Shown: in pieces, positions 5,094 through 6,435 of the stretch
How positions within the stretch are numbered: the first letter of the stretch is position 1
Layout: each line of letters begins with the position of its first letter
Source: Thermoleophilaceae bacterium
GTDB taxonomy: Bacteria > Actinomycetota > Thermoleophilia > Solirubrobacterales > Thermoleophilaceae
Length of the DNA: 6,435 nucleotides
Direction of reading: 5' to 3'
NCBI GenBank assembly: GCA_013812005.1
Contig: JACCUE010000134.1
Span: forward strand, 1-6,435
Program-made: the position numbers and the translations under genes
The notes under the pieces: model-generated
Told to the model about the DNA's origin: nothing
The model's input: only the letters and a program-made list of their open reading frames with translations
Database searches by the model: none

Positions 5094-5747
5094 GTGGGTG
5101 ACATAGCAGTCTCTGGCCGATTGCGCCGATCCGTGCCGCTCTTCCTTGCCGCCGCCGTGCTGAGCGGCGCCGGTGTCGGCACCTCCACCGCCATCGCCGA
5201 TGAGCCCAGCGCCGAGGCCGCTGCGTCGAGCAGCACGGTGACCGTGCGCAAGGGTGATCGCGGCCGCGCCGTTCGGCGGGTGCAGCGGCGCCTGGGCCTG
5301 ACTGCCGACGGGGTCTTCGGCCCTCAGACCAATCGAGCGGTACGCCGGTTCCAGCGCCGCCGCGGGCTGACCGCCGACGGCATCGTCGGTCCCATCACCC
5401 GCCGCGCCCTCGGCCTTCGCCGCTTCAGCCGCGACAGCGTGATCCATCCCGGTGGACGCAGCGGCGGAGCCCCGGCCGGTGGCTCTCCGGTGGACGACGA
5501 GCGCTCGGTCAGGCTTCCGCGCGTGCTCCGGCGAATCGCGCAGTGCGAGTCAGGCGGCGACCCCACGGCGGTCTCCCCCAGCGGCCAGTACAGGGGCAAG
5601 TTCCAGTTCGCGCGCGAGACCTGGAAGGCCTACGGCGGCCGCGGCAGCGACCCCGCCAAGGCCTCGGAGTCCCACCAGGATCGGATCGCACTGCGGCTGT
5701 ACCGCGACCGCGGCACGGACCCCTGGCCCACCTGCGGCAGGCAGTAG
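5094..5747 (+). CDS. Secreted peptidoglycan-binding Rpf-type transglycosylase (resuscitation-promoting-factor domain)
   Basis: 217 residues, GTG start set by the GAGGAG site. A signal peptide (about 1-35) has basic residues at 9-12, a hydrophobic core at 14-28 and likely cleavage after AIA (33-35). Residues about 51-108 form a PG_binding_1 domain with the paired signatures TADGVFGPQT and TADGIVGPIT. A Gly/Pro-rich linker (about 112-140) leads to a C-terminal Rpf transglycosylase-like domain (about 141-217): IAQCESGG with catalytic Glu152, GQYRGKFQF (164-172), and the terminal PWPTCG. The only cysteines, 151 and 214, match the conserved Rpf disulfide. Rpf enzymes cleave peptidoglycan glycan strands and promote growth resumption or spore germination in actinobacteria. 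All key residues are present. Expression is probably controlled by the c-di-AMP riboswitch directly upstream, tying wall cutting to this second messenger. The dormancy role is inferred from the family. Confidence 0.93.
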   Translation: MGDIAVSGRLRRSVPLFLAAAVLSGAGVGTSTAIADEPSAEAAASSSTVTVRKGDRGRAVRRVQRRLGLTADGVFGPQTNRAVRRFQRRRGLTADGIVGPITRRALGLRRFSRDSVIHPGGRSGGAPAGGSPVDDERSVRLPRVLRRIAQCESGGDPTAVSPSGQYRGKFQFARETWKAYGGRGSDPAKASESHQDRIALRLYRDRGTDPWPTCGRQ

Positions 5748-5761
5748 CCCAGGCCGGCTAC
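5744..5761. terminator. Short inverted repeat holding both convergent stop codons
   Basis: GTAGCC (5744-5749) pairs with GGCTAC (5756-5761) around a 6-base loop. The left arm contains the TAG stop of the Rpf-type gene and the right arm the TAG stop of the MFS gene on the other strand. The position fits a compact bidirectional terminator between convergent genes, but the stem is short and has no T tract. Confidence 0.35.
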
Positions 5762-6435
5762 GCGGAGGCCGGCGAGCGTTCGCGCCCGCGAGCAGCGTGG
5801 CGGGATCGGCTCACCGCCACCAGCGTGCCCGCGCAGAGCAGGCCGAGCAGGGCGTAGGGAAGGGCGTCTGCAGTCGCGCCTGCCAGCGTGCCGCCGGCGG
5901 CGCCGCCAACGACCTGACCGGCGGCCCAGGCCAGGTTCATCAGTCCGAAGGCGAAGCCCTGGTCGAGCCCGGCGGACTCGGAGCGCTCCGACAGCAGCGC
6001 GGCAGCCGGTGCCCAGAACATGCCCAGCGCCGCGACCGCGAAGAGCACGATCGCGCCGAGCAGCCACACGGCGCCCGGTAGAGGCAGCAGCACCGCGGCC
6101 ACGGCAGCGGCGCCCAGCCCGATGCGTAGCGGCAGCAGACGGCCACGGCGATCGGAGAAGCGCCCCAGCAGCGGGCTGAGGACCGCCTCGACCGCCGCCG
6201 CGGCGAGGAATATCGCGCCGACGGTGACACCGCCGGCGCCGAGGTCGTCCAGGCGCAGCGGCACGAGCACGCCGATGGTGCCCGAGAACAGAGCGGGAAG
6301 CGCCACGAGCCAGACAGCGACTAAGAGCGCCCGGACGCGCAGCGCGCCGACCAGCCGGCCCCAGCCGGCCTTTCCCTGAGGCACGTCGCCGGGCGTGGAC
6401 AGCGCCCAGATCGCCAGCCCCACCGCCAGCCCGCC
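5758..6435 (-). CDS. MFS transporter, C-terminal half (5' end beyond window)
   Basis: The frame is open to the window edge, so the true start lies outside; 225 residues are visible. They resemble the second half of a 12-helix major facilitator: the end of one helix, a polar linker (STPGDVPQGKAGWGR), then about six hydrophobic segments. The motif LGRFSDRRGRLLPLR matches the MFS motif A at its second-half position, between helices 8 and 9. The Arg-rich tail (SRSRHAARGRERS) is a typical cytoplasmic end. These carriers move small solutes or drugs across the membrane using the proton gradient; the substrate cannot be told from this half. A GTG at 6421-6423 is an internal codon, not a credible start, because the helix continues upstream of it. 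The gene converges on the Rpf-type gene with 10 bases between stops. Confidence 0.88.
   Translation of the reverse strand, partial: GGLAVGLAIWALSTPGDVPQGKAGWGRLVGALRVRALLVAVWLVALPALFSGTIGVLVPLRLDDLGAGGVTVGAIFLAAAAVEAVLSPLLGRFSDRRGRLLPLRIGLGAAAVAAVLLPLPGAVWLLGAIVLFAVAALGMFWAPAAALLSERSESAGLDQGFAFGLMNLAWAAGQVVGGAAGGTLAGATADALPYALLGLLCAGTLVAVSRSRHAARGRERSPASA

Overview
The window is very GC-rich DNA with third positions dominated by G or C in the genes. It holds a resuscitation-promoting-factor-type muralytic domain behind a cyclic di-AMP riboswitch, a heat-shock-type protease gene with a sigma-70-like promoter, and CpaB/RcpC-type pilus machinery. This combination points to an actinomycetote. A deep-branching class such as Thermoleophilia (Solirubrobacterales-like) is my guess from the domain layout of the Rpf protein and the Lon protein; it is inference, not a measured placement.

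Layout. (1) Bases 1-816, plus strand: the 3' tail of an unidentified gene whose stop overlaps the GTG start of a CpaB/RcpC-like SAF-domain protein of Flp/Tad pilus assembly. (2) Bases 894-1583, minus strand: ribose-5-phosphate isomerase A with all four textbook catalytic residues, convergent with the pilus gene. (3) Bases 1584-1686: intergenic region between divergent genes, with a clear promoter for lon and a small inverted repeat over the predicted transcription start. (4) Bases 1687-3981, plus: complete ATP-dependent Lon protease, followed by two tandem stem-loops. (5) Bases 4090-4863, plus: an unrecognised protein with an N-terminal membrane segment and twelve decapeptide repeats rich in Pro, Glu and Val. 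(6) Bases 4943-5074: a ydaO-type c-di-AMP riboswitch, directly followed by a ribosome binding site. (7) Bases 5094-5747, plus: a secreted peptidoglycan-binding plus Rpf transglycosylase-like protein. (8) Bases 5758-6435, minus: C-terminal half of an MFS transporter, cut by the window edge and converging on the Rpf gene with a 10-base gap.

How the genes fit together. The best-supported regulatory unit is riboswitch plus Rpf-type hydrolase: c-di-AMP, which reports on cell-wall and osmotic state in Gram-positive bacteria, would control synthesis of an enzyme that cuts peptidoglycan. The repeat protein just upstream has a membrane anchor and a long acidic, extended region, so it could also act at the envelope, but nothing in the sequence proves a link. 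Lon (protein quality control), RpiA (pentose phosphate pathway), the pilus gene and the MFS transporter look like ordinary chromosomal neighbours with separate control. I see no mobile element, tRNA, rRNA or CRISPR array. The least described item is the decapeptide-repeat protein; the most informative regulatory item is the riboswitch with no room for a terminator before the ribosome binding site.
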